Shown piece by piece: positions 14,591-24,064 of a DNA stretch of 34,440 nucleotides. The notes under the pieces were generated by a model. It made no database searches. It saw nothing but the letters and a program-made list of their open reading frames with translations, and was not told where the DNA came from. Position numbers and translations under genes: made by a program. Positions within the stretch are counted from its first letter, which is position 1. Each line of letters starts with the position of its first letter. This stretch comes from Deltaproteobacteria bacterium (GTDB lineage Bacteria > Desulfobacterota > Syntrophia > Syntrophales > Smithellaceae). The stretch lies in NCBI GenBank assembly GCA_019136325.1, contig JAGVUJ010000172.1, positions 1 through 34,440 of the forward strand, given 5' to 3'.

Positions 14591-15745
14591 CTATTTTTTC
14601 AGCAGCAAGTACAACTCGCCTTTTTCTTTGAGCGTACCGGCGGTGTATTCCGCTTTTTCCCCGAAACCGCAGAAAAGATCCACTCGGCCGGGTCCTTTGA
14701 TGGCAGCGCCTCTATCCTGGCTCAGGACGAAACGGGAGAAATCAACTCTTTCTTTGACATGACCCGCATTGTCAAAAACAGGTTTGCGCAAACGGATGAA
14801 GGCCAATGCCCCTTCCGGAAAAAAATCCGGATCGGTGGCGATGGATCTGTCCGGAGTCACCATCTCTCCCAACGATCCCACCGGATCCTTTTCTAAAAAT
14901 CGGAAGAATGTGTACCTTTCATTGTGGCTTAACGCCTCGTAGATTTCTTCGTCGCTTTTATTTCTCAAAAACGCGTGACGATACGTAACTTCATTGTTTT
15001 GTATTTTACCGCCGTCAAGCATGAATTTGGTGACGCTCCGGAAAGGGCGGCCGTTCGTTTGCGCATAACCCACCGTTAAAAGTTCACCGTTTTCCAGCTT
15101 GATTTTACCGGAACCCTGGATGTGCAGAGAAAACAAATCCACGGGATCCGAAACCCAGATCAGCTCCAGATTCTTGCCTTTGAGCACACCCTCGACATCA
15201 ATCTCCCGGCGGCTGTAATAAGGAACAAAGTCGTCATCCTCCATTCGGCCGACCTTGTTTCCTTTTCGAATCAAATCAGGCGGCACCCGGTAAAGCGGAT
15301 ATCTGTATTTTTCGGTGCGTTGCAGAGACCCTTCCAGAAGCGGCTCATAATAACCGGTAAAGAGGACGCTGCCGTCATCCGACCCGGCAACCCGGTAGAC
15401 ATCGAATGCTTCTGCAATTTTTTTTGTCAAATCGTCCGGGCCTTCCGCTTCGTGTAAAAGCGCGCGAAAAGCAATCAGTGTTTCTTTCAATTGCAGCGCG
15501 TCAACGTCCCGGTCGGCTATCCGATAAACGTTATGGCGTCCGCGTCCCTCATAAAAACGGATGCTGCGATCAATGGCCGTCTCCAGTGATGCGTTTTCCA
15601 GATCGTCATGGAAAACGATTTCCGCGGATTTCCCGGGCACGAAGGATTCCAGCGTTTTCAAAGACGGATACGAAACCGCACCCATGCACCCGCTGCACGC
15701 AAACGCCATGATGATAAAAAGAACTTTTTTCAGCACACTCTTCAT
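14591..15745 (-). CDS. mltA: Membrane-bound lytic murein transglycosylase A
   Basis: The enzyme cleaves peptidoglycan glycan strands, leaving anhydro ends, at the inner face of the outer membrane. The 384-residue protein begins with a signal peptide and lipobox ending at Cys20 (ACSGC). The MltA barrel contains FTGYYEPLLEGS, IQGSGKIKL and GYAQTNGRPF. The C-terminal 3D domain reads SQDRGAAIKGPGRVDLFCGFG; its Asp residues include the catalytic one known from the E. coli enzyme. The ATG overlaps the stop of the acetyltransferase gene by 4 bases. It ends the nadK-recN-GNAT-mltA unit and converges on the DUF1330-like gene with a gap of 11 bp. Confidence 0.93.
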   Translation of the reverse strand: MKSVLKKVLFIIMAFACSGCMGAVSYPSLKTLESFVPGKSAEIVFHDDLENASLETAIDRSIRFYEGRGRHNVYRIADRDVDALQLKETLIAFRALLHEAEGPDDLTKKIAEAFDVYRVAGSDDGSVLFTGYYEPLLEGSLQRTEKYRYPLYRVPPDLIRKGNKVGRMEDDDFVPYYSRREIDVEGVLKGKNLELIWVSDPVDLFSLHIQGSGKIKLENGELLTVGYAQTNGRPFRSVTKFMLDGGKIQNNEVTYRHAFLRNKSDEEIYEALSHNERYTFFRFLEKDPVGSLGEMVTPDRSIATDPDFFPEGALAFIRLRKPVFDNAGHVKERVDFSRFVLSQDRGAAIKGPGRVDLFCGFGEKAEYTAGTLKEKGELYLLLKK

Positions 15746-16200
15746 AGCTCGACAATCATCGCCGTTTCATCACAGTACTCCGGATACTTGGAGCAACGGA
15801 AACAATCCGACCAGATTTTTTCCGGAAGAAGATTCCGGTCGATTTCCTTGAATCCCAGCCTGGTAAAAAATTCTTTTTTATAGGTCAGGGTAAATATCTT
15901 GAAAAGCCCCAGCGTAATCGCTTCGGAAATGCAGGCCTCGACGAGCTCACGCCCCACTCCTTTTTGCCGATGATCTTCATCGACATAAAGAGATCTTATT
16001 TCCGCGAGATTTTCCCAGATGATATTCATCGCGCAAATACCGATGATTTGCGACGAATCTTCATCATAACAGACGAAAAAATCACGCAGAGAATTATAAA
16101 TATCCATCAGAGAGCGCGGCAGCATTTCACCTTTCCCCGACGATACATTGATCATTCGGTGAATGGTTTTCACATCGTCAATACGCGCTTTCCTCAGCAT
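15742..16200 (-). CDS. GNAT N-acetyltransferase, short ArgA-like type
   Basis: The 152-residue protein has the GNAT acetyl-CoA loop DEDHRQKGVGRELVEACISE (at the length limit; core RQKGVG) and strands AEIRSLYV before it. The C-terminus LLPEKIWSDCFRC then YCDETAMIVEL matches the short N-acetylglutamate synthase-like group found in bacteria lacking a long ArgA. In that group the enzyme makes N-acetylglutamate for arginine synthesis. The assignment is by family resemblance; no arginine genes are nearby. It overlaps recN by 7 bases and mltA by 4 bases, so it is embedded in a tight operon with DNA repair and cell-wall genes. Confidence 0.8.
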   Translation of the reverse strand: MLRKARIDDVKTIHRMINVSSGKGEMLPRSLMDIYNSLRDFFVCYDEDSSQIIGICAMNIIWENLAEIRSLYVDEDHRQKGVGRELVEACISEAITLGLFKIFTLTYKKEFFTRLGFKEIDRNLLPEKIWSDCFRCSKYPEYCDETAMIVEL

Positions 16201-17903
16201 TTTTGCTCTCCTGGTGATTTGATTTTATGCGCCCGGGCGTTATGGAGCATTTCCCGCGCATGCTCTCTTGTTGTCGGCGTAACATCAACCCCGCCGAGCA
16301 TTCTGCTCACTTCTTCGATTCTTTGTTCGTGGTCGAGTTCATGCACGGTCGTGATGGTCCTGCCTTTTACAACTTTTTTGGAAACATACAAGTGTTTTTC
16401 ACCAAAACAGGCAATCTGCGGCAAATGCGTTATACAGATCACCTGGTGTTTGGCGGAAACCTCCTTCAACTTCCTGCCGACGATCTCCGCCACCGCGCCG
16501 CCGATACCGTTATCCACTTCATCAAAAATAATCGACGAAACGGATCCGGCGCTCGACAGAACATTTTTCAAGGCCAGAATAATTCTTGACAGTTCGCCGC
16601 CGGAAGCGACCTTATTCAAGGGTTTTATTTCTTCGCCCTTATTGGCCGAGAGATAAAATTCGATTTCATCCATTCCTTTCGGTCCGAACGTTTCAGCGGG
16701 ATTGTCCTGCTGTTTCATGCTGACAGAAAAAGATGCGTGCGGCATATTCAGCGCGTGAATTTCTTTTTCCACCGCGTCGGTCAATTTTTCCGCCGCCTGT
16801 TTTCTCATCCGGGACAGCGTCAGCGCATCCTGTCTTAAAACGCCCTTGATCTTTTCCTGTTCCTGGTTCAGCTTCCCCAATTCCTCTTCCAGGGAAGAAA
16901 CCGTTTTCAGAGATTCTTCGATCTCCTTTTTTTTGTTCAGCACAGCGTCCAGCGATCCGCCGTGTTTCCGTTTTAGACGATTTAACAATTCCAGACGTTC
17001 CTCTATCGCAGCAAGCCTGTCGGCGTCGAAAAAAAGACTCTTGCTGTAATCACGCAGAGCCAGCGCCGCCTCCTGAAGTGTGACAAAACTGCTTTCAATA
17101 TCCGCTTCGGCAATATTCAGGCTGGAATCTATCTTTTTAATTTCTTGAATCTGCTGCTGAATTTCCTTGATCTTAACGAGAGCGCAATCCCGGTCGCCGT
17201 ACAGCAGATCATACGAACGGCCGGCGCAATCGGTCAGTTTTTGCGCATGGATAAGGACCTTTTTCTCATCGGACAGCGCCGCATCTTCCGCCGGCTGCGG
17301 ATCGATATCCTGAATCTCCTTCAACTGGAATTTATACAAATCGGCTTTTTCTTCCCGGCTTTTGTTTAAATCTTTCAATCGCTCTATGTGCGCCCTGATC
17401 TGCTGATACCGGTTAAAAATTTCTTCATACGCGCCTCGAGCCGCCAGACAGCCGCCAAATTCATCGAGGATATCAATATGATTTTCCGCGTTGAGAATCA
17501 CCTGGTGTTCATGTTGCCCGCAGATGTTAATCAGCATTTCACTGACGGCGGATAAATTCATTAAGGTCGCCGCCTGTCCGTTAACAAACGCCCTGTTTTT
17601 ACCGGAATGGGAAATGACCCGGCGAATGATCAGTGTCTCCGAGTCGGGAAAGCCCATGGAGGCAATCTTATCTTGCAATGGTTTGTTGGAGGCAATATCG
17701 AAAACCGCTTCCACGGTTGCCGTGTCGGCCTGTGTCCTGATCATTTCGGTCGCCGCTCTGTCGCCGAGCAGCAGACCGGCGGCGCCGATAATGATTGATT
17801 TTCCCGCGCCGGTTTCGCCGGTAATGACGTTCAACCCCTCATCAAAGGTAAGATGAAGTTCATCAATAATGGCAAAATTTGTAATGCTCAGTTCATTTAG
17901 CAT
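16194..17903 (-). CDS. recN: DNA repair protein RecN
   Basis: RecN is an SMC-like ATPase that acts in double-strand break repair. The 569 residues show Walker A GETGAGKSIIIGA (Gly29-Lys35), a long central coiled-coil region (about 150-370, with many Glu/Lys/Leu heptads), the signature stretch NKVASGGELSRIILALK and Walker B SSIIFDEVDNGIGG, all typical. The length is normal. The start overlaps the nadK end by 11 bases, a nadK-recN pairing common in many bacteria. No LexA-type box is visible just upstream because the gene is read from the nadK promoter. Confidence 0.95.
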   Translation of the reverse strand: MLNELSITNFAIIDELHLTFDEGLNVITGETGAGKSIIIGAAGLLLGDRAATEMIRTQADTATVEAVFDIASNKPLQDKIASMGFPDSETLIIRRVISHSGKNRAFVNGQAATLMNLSAVSEMLINICGQHEHQVILNAENHIDILDEFGGCLAARGAYEEIFNRYQQIRAHIERLKDLNKSREEKADLYKFQLKEIQDIDPQPAEDAALSDEKKVLIHAQKLTDCAGRSYDLLYGDRDCALVKIKEIQQQIQEIKKIDSSLNIAEADIESSFVTLQEAALALRDYSKSLFFDADRLAAIEERLELLNRLKRKHGGSLDAVLNKKKEIEESLKTVSSLEEELGKLNQEQEKIKGVLRQDALTLSRMRKQAAEKLTDAVEKEIHALNMPHASFSVSMKQQDNPAETFGPKGMDEIEFYLSANKGEEIKPLNKVASGGELSRIILALKNVLSSAGSVSSIIFDEVDNGIGGAVAEIVGRKLKEVSAKHQVICITHLPQIACFGEKHLYVSKKVVKGRTITTVHELDHEQRIEEVSRMLGGVDVTPTTREHAREMLHNARAHKIKSPGEQKC

Positions 17904-18840
17904 TTTTCCTTTTTTTAGCTCCCGGAGGTAAATCGCCCCAACCGAGCTTGGAACGCAGAATTTCGCCGTAGCTGCGGTAGGGAGAAAGAACCAGCGTGGT
18001 CGAATGCTTCGATTTTTTGACGGTCACGACATCGCCGGACTTGATTTTATATGCTTCCTGGCCGTCGAGCGTCAGCATGGCGCCTTTATCCTTGGACCAG
18101 AGGGTGATTCTGAGGCTGGAATTCTCGGAAAATATGATCGGACGATTCGTCAACGTATGCGGACAGATAGGATTAACGATGATCAAATCATTCCCGGGAA
18201 AAACGATGGGGCCGCCGGCGGAAAGAGAATAGGCGGTGGAACCGGTCGGCGTGGACACAATCAGCCCGTCTCCCTTGTAGGTTGTCAGATAGCTGCCGTT
18301 CACCTCCATTTCCAGTTCGTTCATGCGGGACAAGTCGCCGCGGTTGATCACGACATCGTTTAAGACACTGCCGACATTGGTGACCGTTTTCCCCCTCTTG
18401 ATGCTTACATCAAGCATCATTCTTCTTTCCGTCACGAAATTCCCGCTGATAATCAATTCCAGCGTCGAGTGAATTTCGTTCAGGTTGACCTCGGTAAGAT
18501 AGCCGAAACTCCCCAGATTGATGCCCAGCAGGGGAACCCTGTGACCGGCCAGATAATGCGCCGCACGCAGCATGGTGCCGTCGCCGCCCAGCGCAACAAC
18601 GAGTTCCGACTTGCGCGCGAGGTCATTCCACGAAAGCCCGCCGGAAGAATCGATTTTCCCGGAAATCGCCATTTCCAGAAAAACCTGAACATGTTGTTCT
18701 TCCAGCCACTTTTTTAATGATTTGACCTGGCCGGCAATATTTTCTTTTTCAATATTGGCAACAATACCTATTTTTTTTATTTTCAGTCCAACCACCTCCC
18801 CGGCGGAAAACCTGCGCTTCCGTACGCCCTTTGTTTTCAT
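17893..18840 (-). CDS. nadK: NAD kinase
   Basis: The enzyme phosphorylates NAD to NADP using ATP or polyphosphate. Key motifs are VVALGGDGTMLRAAH (GGDG catalytic loop), NLGSFGYLTEV and GDGLIVSTPTGSTAYSLSAGG. The start is uncertain. The ATG at 18840 lacks a clear ribosome site. An in-frame CTG at 18786 has an excellent GGGGAGG eight bases upstream and would begin the protein exactly where family members start (KIKKIGIVANIEK), giving 297 residues. I give the ATG coordinates but favour the CTG. The gene heads the nadK-recN-GNAT-mltA operon and is divergent from the RdgC-like gene. Confidence 0.93.
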   Translation of the reverse strand: MKTKGVRKRRFSAGEVVGLKIKKIGIVANIEKENIAGQVKSLKKWLEEQHVQVFLEMAISGKIDSSGGLSWNDLARKSELVVALGGDGTMLRAAHYLAGHRVPLLGINLGSFGYLTEVNLNEIHSTLELIISGNFVTERRMMLDVSIKRGKTVTNVGSVLNDVVINRGDLSRMNELEMEVNGSYLTTYKGDGLIVSTPTGSTAYSLSAGGPIVFPGNDLIIVNPICPHTLTNRPIIFSENSSLRITLWSKDKGAMLTLDGQEAYKIKSGDVVTVKKSKHSTTLVLSPYRSYGEILRSKLGWGDLPPGAKKRKNAK

Positions 18841-19000
18841 GACCGCACAGTCATCCGTCACATTTCAAAACCGAGCACAAATGAATCCTGAAAACATGAA
18901 GCTCACTAACATAAATAAAATGCTCTGTCCACGGATAAATACCCTGTTGATATGTTTACAGAATAATCGATTTTGCAGAGAAAATCCACAACATAAATTC

Positions 19001-19029
19001 TTGACACATTGCCGTCGCTATACTATAGG
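19001..19029 (+). promoter_or_regulatory. Candidate promoter of the RdgC-like gene
   Basis: A perfect TTGACA (19001-19006) and TATAGG (19024-19029, four of six) are separated by 17 bp. The predicted start near 19036 is followed by GAGGTG at 19043-19048 and the ATG at 19055, giving a leader of about 20 bases. Confidence 0.5.
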
Positions 19030-19054
19030 CTGCAACCAAAATGAGGTGTCCATC

Positions 19055-20122
19055 ATGGGTTTGCTAAAGGGAAGTTTCACGTTTTCGCGTTTTCATGTCG
19101 ACGGTCAATTGCCGCAGGCTTTTTTAAATTTTATCAACAGCCGGATCAAGGCCAATGCCTTTCATGATTCTCCGAAAACCACCGAAGAGAAGAGAATGGG
19201 ATGGGTCTCCCTGACCGACATACTGGACACCCATTTCGAAAAAGCCGATTACGCGCTCGGCGATTATCTCATCTTTTCGCTGCGGGTCGACCGCAAACTG
19301 ATCCCGGCAAAACTTCTGAAAATCAAACTGATGGAAGAAGAAAAGCGCTTTCTCGCCGAAAGCGGCAAAAACAGAATCAACAAGCAACTGGCCGAAGGCA
19401 TCAAAGACAAGGTGAGACTGGCGCTGCTGACAAAGCTTGATGCCGTACCTTCTTTTTATGATGTGTGCTGGTCTGTAAGCAAAAACATTATTTATTTTTC
19501 TTCTCTGTCCGATCATGTCGCCGATGATTTTGTCGACCTGTTCAAAAAGTCTTTTTCGCTGGCTCTTAAACCTTATTCACCGCAGGATAATCCTCTCATC
19601 ACGAGTGATTCCGAATCCTCCACAGACGCGTCGGTGATCGGCCGCGAATTTTTAACCTGGCTCTGGTTCAAATCGGAGGAGCGCAATGGCCGGATAGCCT
19701 TAAACGGCAAGGAAGAGGTGGAACTCCACTTTCTCAAGCGATTGGCCCTGGAAGCCGGCGAGGGGGAATATTCCCAGGGCGTTGTCTGCCACGGCATTCA
19801 CGCCGAACTTAAAGAGGGCAAGGAAGCCATCCGGCAGGGGAAAAAAGTCAAGGAAGCCGGAATAAAAATGATCCGGGATCAAAATGAATGGGAATTCATC
19901 TTCAAGGCGGATTCATTTTATTTCCAGTCTCTGAAAATGCCGCAAGCAGACTGGCAGGACGAGCAGGATGATGGCTCCGGAAAACTTCTGGAAAGAATTT
20001 ACGTGATCGAGAATGCGGTAAAAACAATCGATTCCCTATACGAATCTTTTCTGCAAATCCGATTTTCACCGCAATGGAAAGAAAAGGAAATAGAGCTTTT
20101 GAACACATGGTTGGGAAAATAA
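19055..20122 (+). CDS. rdgC: RdgC-like recombination-associated protein
   Basis: The frame is open further upstream, but that part is antisense to nadK, and the ATG at 19055 has GAGGTG at the right distance. The resulting 355-residue protein begins MGLLKGSFTFSRFHVDG and contains KRMGWVSLTDI and GDYLIFSLRVDRKLIPA, which match the RdgC family as found in delta-type bacteria. In gammaproteobacteria RdgC forms a ring on DNA and limits RecA activity. Divergent delta homologues have not been studied to my knowledge, so the role is transferred. It is monocistronic, with its own promoter, next to a recN operon. Confidence 0.75.
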   Translation: MGLLKGSFTFSRFHVDGQLPQAFLNFINSRIKANAFHDSPKTTEEKRMGWVSLTDILDTHFEKADYALGDYLIFSLRVDRKLIPAKLLKIKLMEEEKRFLAESGKNRINKQLAEGIKDKVRLALLTKLDAVPSFYDVCWSVSKNIIYFSSLSDHVADDFVDLFKKSFSLALKPYSPQDNPLITSDSESSTDASVIGREFLTWLWFKSEERNGRIALNGKEEVELHFLKRLALEAGEGEYSQGVVCHGIHAELKEGKEAIRQGKKVKEAGIKMIRDQNEWEFIFKADSFYFQSLKMPQADWQDEQDDGSGKLLERIYVIENAVKTIDSLYESFLQIRFSPQWKEKEIELLNTWLGK

Positions 20123-20194
20123 TGCATTACCGTTTGATCTATGTAATGAATCAGCGCCAGGCCCATAGCCATCAACGCATTTTTTTAAATCACG

Positions 20195-21265
20195 TTATAT
20201 TAATTGATATTGCTTTTCCTTGAACAATTTCAAGCAAGCATCGGTTGCGACGGTGTCATAGAAAATCCCCCTGTTTTTTTCTATTTCTTCAAGGGCCGCT
20301 TCAATACCCAGAGAAGCGCGATAAGGACGGTGAGAAGCCATGGCCTCCACGACATCAGCCACGGACAAAATGCGGGCTTCCAAAAGAATGTCTTTCCCTT
20401 TCAGCTTTCTCGGATATCCGGTTCCGTTTATTCGCTCATGATGCTGAAAAACTATTTCCGACAAGGGCCAGGGAGATTCCAAATTTTTCAACATTTCATA
20501 TCCATTCCGGCAATGTTCTCTAATCATTTTTAATTCGATCTCGCTCAATTTTGAAGGTTTGGTCAATATCTCCGCAGGAATGGATAACTTGCCAATATCA
20601 TGGACGATGCCCGCCATGCGAATCCCCTCAATTTTATCTTCCGGCAATCCTATCTCTGCCGCTATGGCACAGGCCAGCTTGGCAGAACGATACTGGTGGC
20701 CCGCCGTATAGGGATCTCTGGACTCCAGAACCGATACCAGCATCTGAATCGTGGTCTCAATTGTTTTTCTGAGACGGGTATGCGTTTGCTGCAGTTTTTT
20801 TTCTATTTGCTTGCGATCGGTAATATCCTGCGTCTGCGTCAGAATGTATGACTCGTCGCCGATTGTAAACAGAGAGGCCGATGTAAGACCCAAATGAATA
20901 TGGCCCTTTTTATCGCGAAAATGTAATTCAAAATCCGTTATCGTACCGGTTTGCATGAGCGCCTTTACCATGGCGTCCCGTTCGGTGACATCCACCCAGA
21001 GATTGATATCAGATGATGTGCGGCCAATCAATTCTTTTCGGGTGTAACCCAGTGCATTGACATAAAGATCATTGACATCAACAAAACGGCCATGGCAGAA
21101 GGTCGATATACACATCCCGTTGGGACTGTGTTTAAAGATCAATGAAAATTTCTCTTCGGAAGAACGAAGATTCTCTTTTGTATATTTTTCCAACGAAGGT
21201 ATTTTCGTCTCTGCGGTTTCAGCATGCGTCGGATCATCGGATCCGGTTTCCGTTTTGTATCCCAT
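20195..21265 (-). CDS. PAS/HD-GYP cyclic-di-GMP phosphodiesterase
   Basis: The 356-residue soluble protein joins one PAS sensor (about 37-152) through a short coiled coil to an HD-GYP domain (about 165-356). The metal-binding His222-Asp223 (GIVHDIGKL) and the signature HHERINGTGYP (275-285) are present. The usual Asp of HHE-x2-D-G-x-GYP is Asn here. The family hydrolyses cyclic di-GMP. The PAS domain is closely related to the second PAS of the large kinase at 25960-30567 (shared SDINLWVD/LDINLWVD, GMCIST/AMCIST and LTSASL). It lies 62 bp after the MCP gene; a 15-bp inverted repeat sits between them, next to its AAGGGA ribosome site. Confidence 0.92.
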   Translation of the reverse strand: MGYKTETGSDDPTHAETAETKIPSLEKYTKENLRSSEEKFSLIFKHSPNGMCISTFCHGRFVDVNDLYVNALGYTRKELIGRTSSDINLWVDVTERDAMVKALMQTGTITDFELHFRDKKGHIHLGLTSASLFTIGDESYILTQTQDITDRKQIEKKLQQTHTRLRKTIETTIQMLVSVLESRDPYTAGHQYRSAKLACAIAAEIGLPEDKIEGIRMAGIVHDIGKLSIPAEILTKPSKLSEIELKMIREHCRNGYEMLKNLESPWPLSEIVFQHHERINGTGYPRKLKGKDILLEARILSVADVVEAMASHRPYRASLGIEAALEEIEKNRGIFYDTVATDACLKLFKEKQYQLI

Positions 21266-21275
21266 AATTTCCCTT

Positions 21276-21310
21276 CCCTTTCTCTCCCTTTTCGCAAGGG
21301 AGAGAAAGGG
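21276..21310 (-). repeat. Perfect 15-bp inverted repeat upstream of the HD-GYP gene
   Basis: CCCTTTCTCTCCCTT (21276-21290) and its exact complement (21296-21310) flank a 5-base loop. On the coding strand the second arm is followed immediately by AAGGGAAATT and the ATG, with no T-run, so a regulatory or stability role is as likely as termination. Confidence 0.7.
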
Positions 21311-21327
21311 ATTGTCATTTTGAAAAT

Positions 21328-23427
21328 TTAAAAAGCGGATAATGCAATTTTGTCACTTTCATCCAGGGGGATGACTTGGCGGGGATCCGGTATAAGTCCA
21401 GCCAGAGCCTTAGCGCCTTTCGTGCCGGCTATATTTCCGTGTAAAGCATGATTCGTCTGTTTTTCCGTCAACAGGAAATCAGATTTCCCTGAACCGTTCA
21501 GCCTGAAGCCGGCTATCATGCTGCGCATTTCTTCGGATTGCGAAGACATCTCCTCGGCCGCACTGGCTGATTCTTCGGCATTGGCGGCGTTCTGCTGGGT
21601 CACCTGATTTAATTGCTCCACGGCTTTGTTGATCTGTCCGATTCCCTGATCCTGCTGCTCGGAAGCTGCTGCAATTTCCGCCACAACCTGACTGACTTTG
21701 TTGATCTTTTCTGTAATATCCTCAAAATTCTTCAAAACTTCAGCATTAATGGCCACGCCGTTCTCTGAATTTTTAACGGCTTCTTCAATCAGATTGGCGG
21801 TGTTCTTGGCGGCTTCGGCACTGCGCATCGCCAGATTTCGCACTTCTTCGGCCACAACCGCAAAACCTTTCCCCGCATCACCGGCACGGGCTGCTTCCAC
21901 TGCGGCGTTCAGCGCAAGAAGGTTGGTCTGAAACGCAATCTCATCGATCGTCTTTACGATCTTAGCGGTAGCATCGGACGACGTTTTGATTTTACTGATG
22001 GCGCCGGACATTCGGGTCATGCTTTCGACTCCTTTGTCCGCGCTGCCGCGGGCATAGTCAGCCACGCCCTTGGCTTCCCGGGCATTGAGCGCGTTTTGCT
22101 TGGTCATGGACGACATTTCCTGCAAATTGCTGGAAATTTCTTCCAGGGAACTGGCCTGCTCACTTGCGCCCTGAGACAGCTGCTGACCGCCGGTGCTTAC
22201 CTGCACACTGGCCGACGCCACCTGTTCGGCTCCAATGGCCACCTGTTGCAGAGCCTTATCCAGATTTTGCACCGCCAGATTGAGGGATTCTTTGATTTTA
22301 GCATGATCGCCTCTGTAATCGCCTTTAACCCTTGCTGTCATATCCTTCCCGGCAACCTTTTCCAGGACCGCTGACGCTTCATTAATCGGCCCCATGACCG
22401 CATCCAGTGTTTTATTGACACCGGCCACGATCTCGCGGTACGACCCGGTAAACGCTTCTTCATCGCCGCGTATATCCAGTTTACCCTCCAATGCTGATTT
22501 GGTCAGCGCATTCATTTCCTGCACCAGATTTCCGATGTTGACCACCATCATTTTGATAGCCGGTCCAATTTCGTCCCGCTCATCCATCATGGGAGTTTCA
22601 ATATTGATATTGCCCTTCGAAATTTCCTGCATACCCCTGACGACATATCGTTTTAAATCATCGGCAAATTGGTCCATGGCTTTCGCCAGAATGCCCATTT
22701 CATCTGCTCTATTCAAATTGAGCCGCTCAGAAAGATGCCCTTTCCCTATTTCCTGGATCATGACCATGGCCTTGTTCAGGGGTTTGGTGATGGAAAACGT
22801 CAGGATCAGGCCCAGTGTGACCGCCAGTGCTACCGCCAGTATCGTAGCAATCACCACCAATGCCGTGGCCGTGGAGGCGGCCGTGCTGTTGGTTTTATTG
22901 GCCGCTTCCGCGTTCCTGCGATTGAGGTCATTAAGGCTGCTGATGGCGGCAAATGTCTGCTTTCTTGCCTGAACCACATAGCTTCCTTCAGCAAGCAAAC
23001 GCTCCACCTCGTCATTCCTGTCTTCAGCCCCGAATCTCATGATTTCCTTATAACCGCGTTGCATTTCGGGCCAGGCGATATCGAAATCAGCTATGATTTT
23101 TCTTTCTTCATCCGTAATGTTTCTGTTTTTATATTGCTGTATGGATTCATTAACTGAATTCATGATGTTGTTGATGCTTTCAGCCATTTTACTTCGTTCG
23201 GCCGGTACAGCCAGAAACCGGTAGATATCTCCCCGCATCTTTTCCAGACTGGCGTTGATGGCACCCATATCCTCAATGGCGGCGGTGTTTTGTTTGTACA
23301 TCACATCGCCCCGGGCAGCGATTGATTTTATATTGACGTACCCCACTGAAGCGACTGCCGCCAGGATGACGACCATGACGAAAAAGCTCCCCATAAGTTT
23401 CATGCCGACTTTTATATTCTTAAACAT
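21328..23427 (-). CDS. Methyl-accepting chemotaxis protein, full length
   Basis: The 699-residue receptor has a first membrane helix (about 13-32), a periplasmic four-helix-bundle-like domain (to about 182, with [20 protein letters not shown] split by the limit: [11 protein letters not shown]), a second membrane helix (about 184-210), then HAMP-type repeats and a long cytoplasmic coiled coil. The signalling tip is intact ([19 protein letters not shown], then [13 protein letters not shown]). It passes ligand information to CheA/CheW arrays. The C-terminal tail ends with [13 protein letters not shown], matching the tail of the second MCP at 34153-34440. The gene follows cheW by 42 bp and has a strong GGAGG site. 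Confidence 0.95.
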   Translation of the reverse strand: MFKNIKVGMKLMGSFFVMVVILAAVASVGYVNIKSIAARGDVMYKQNTAAIEDMGAINASLEKMRGDIYRFLAVPAERSKMAESINNIMNSVNESIQQYKNRNITDEERKIIADFDIAWPEMQRGYKEIMRFGAEDRNDEVERLLAEGSYVVQARKQTFAAISSLNDLNRRNAEAANKTNSTAASTATALVVIATILAVALAVTLGLILTFSITKPLNKAMVMIQEIGKGHLSERLNLNRADEMGILAKAMDQFADDLKRYVVRGMQEISKGNINIETPMMDERDEIGPAIKMMVVNIGNLVQEMNALTKSALEGKLDIRGDEEAFTGSYREIVAGVNKTLDAVMGPINEASAVLEKVAGKDMTARVKGDYRGDHAKIKESLNLAVQNLDKALQQVAIGAEQVASASVQVSTGGQQLSQGASEQASSLEEISSNLQEMSSMTKQNALNAREAKGVADYARGSADKGVESMTRMSGAISKIKTSSDATAKIVKTIDEIAFQTNLLALNAAVEAARAGDAGKGFAVVAEEVRNLAMRSAEAAKNTANLIEEAVKNSENGVAINAEVLKNFEDITEKINKVSQVVAEIAAASEQQDQGIGQINKAVEQLNQVTQQNAANAEESASAAEEMSSQSEEMRSMIAGFRLNGSGKSDFLLTEKQTNHALHGNIAGTKGAKALAGLIPDPRQVIPLDESDKIALSAF

Positions 23428-23469
23428 CCTTTCCTCCTCTCATGACTTTGAACGTTCATGTATTATCGC

Positions 23470-24000
23470 TTAATTAACGGAGACTCCTTTAGATTCTTCG
23501 CTAATCGCTTTCTTCATGATGATAAAATCCGATGCGGTGATGATTTTTTCGATATCCAGCAAAAGCTTGATTCGGCCACCCGTTTTACTCACACCCAAAA
23601 GAAAATCGGAATTTATCTCTGTTCCCAGCGACGGCGTATCTTCAATATCTTCCGAAGCCACGCTGACAACTTCAGACACTTTGTCCACCAGTATCCCCGT
23701 CATCACATTATCCGTCTTGATAACAATGATGCATGTTTCATCCGTTATGACGGTTGTGTCCATGCCAAATTTTACTTTCAGATCCATAATCGGATGGATT
23801 TTACCCCGCAGGTTGATAACGCCTCGTATGTACTTTGACGTCAAAGGCACCGGGGTAATCGGCAACCTCCCGATGATTTCCTGAACCTTGAGGATCTCCA
23901 CCCCATATTCCTCATTGGCCAGGAAAAACGTCAGGTATTTGCCTGCGCGGGAATCAATATCAGCAGACTGATTCTCTCTGACTGCGGTTGCACTGTTCAT
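23470..24000 (-). CDS. cheW: Chemotaxis coupling protein CheW
   Basis: CheW couples chemoreceptors to the CheA kinase. The 176-residue protein has a short N-terminal extension (about 20 residues) and one CheW domain: YLTFFLANEEYGVEILKVQE, shown in full at the limit, then PLTSKYIRGVINLRGKIHPIMDL with the conserved GVINLRG core. AGGAGG lies seven bases before the ATG. It is situated between the lone receiver gene and the MCP, and probably belongs to the transcript starting at the sigma54-type promoter near 24484. It is the only CheW in the window and no cheA accompanies it. Confidence 0.95.
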   Translation of the reverse strand: MNSATAVRENQSADIDSRAGKYLTFFLANEEYGVEILKVQEIIGRLPITPVPLTSKYIRGVINLRGKIHPIMDLKVKFGMDTTVITDETCIIVIKTDNVMTGILVDKVSEVVSVASEDIEDTPSLGTEINSDFLLGVSKTGGRIKLLLDIEKIITASDFIIMKKAISEESKGVSVN

Positions 24001-24064
24001 TCTCTGCCTCCTATACGCATTATTTATTGCATTTATTTATTATGATCCTGAATCCGGCCTGGCC

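Noticed and set aside
18722..19054. N-terminal extension of the RdgC-like gene
   Set aside because: The first 111 codons run antisense to nadK and through its promoter region; a good ribosome site and family similarity begin at the ATG at 19055.
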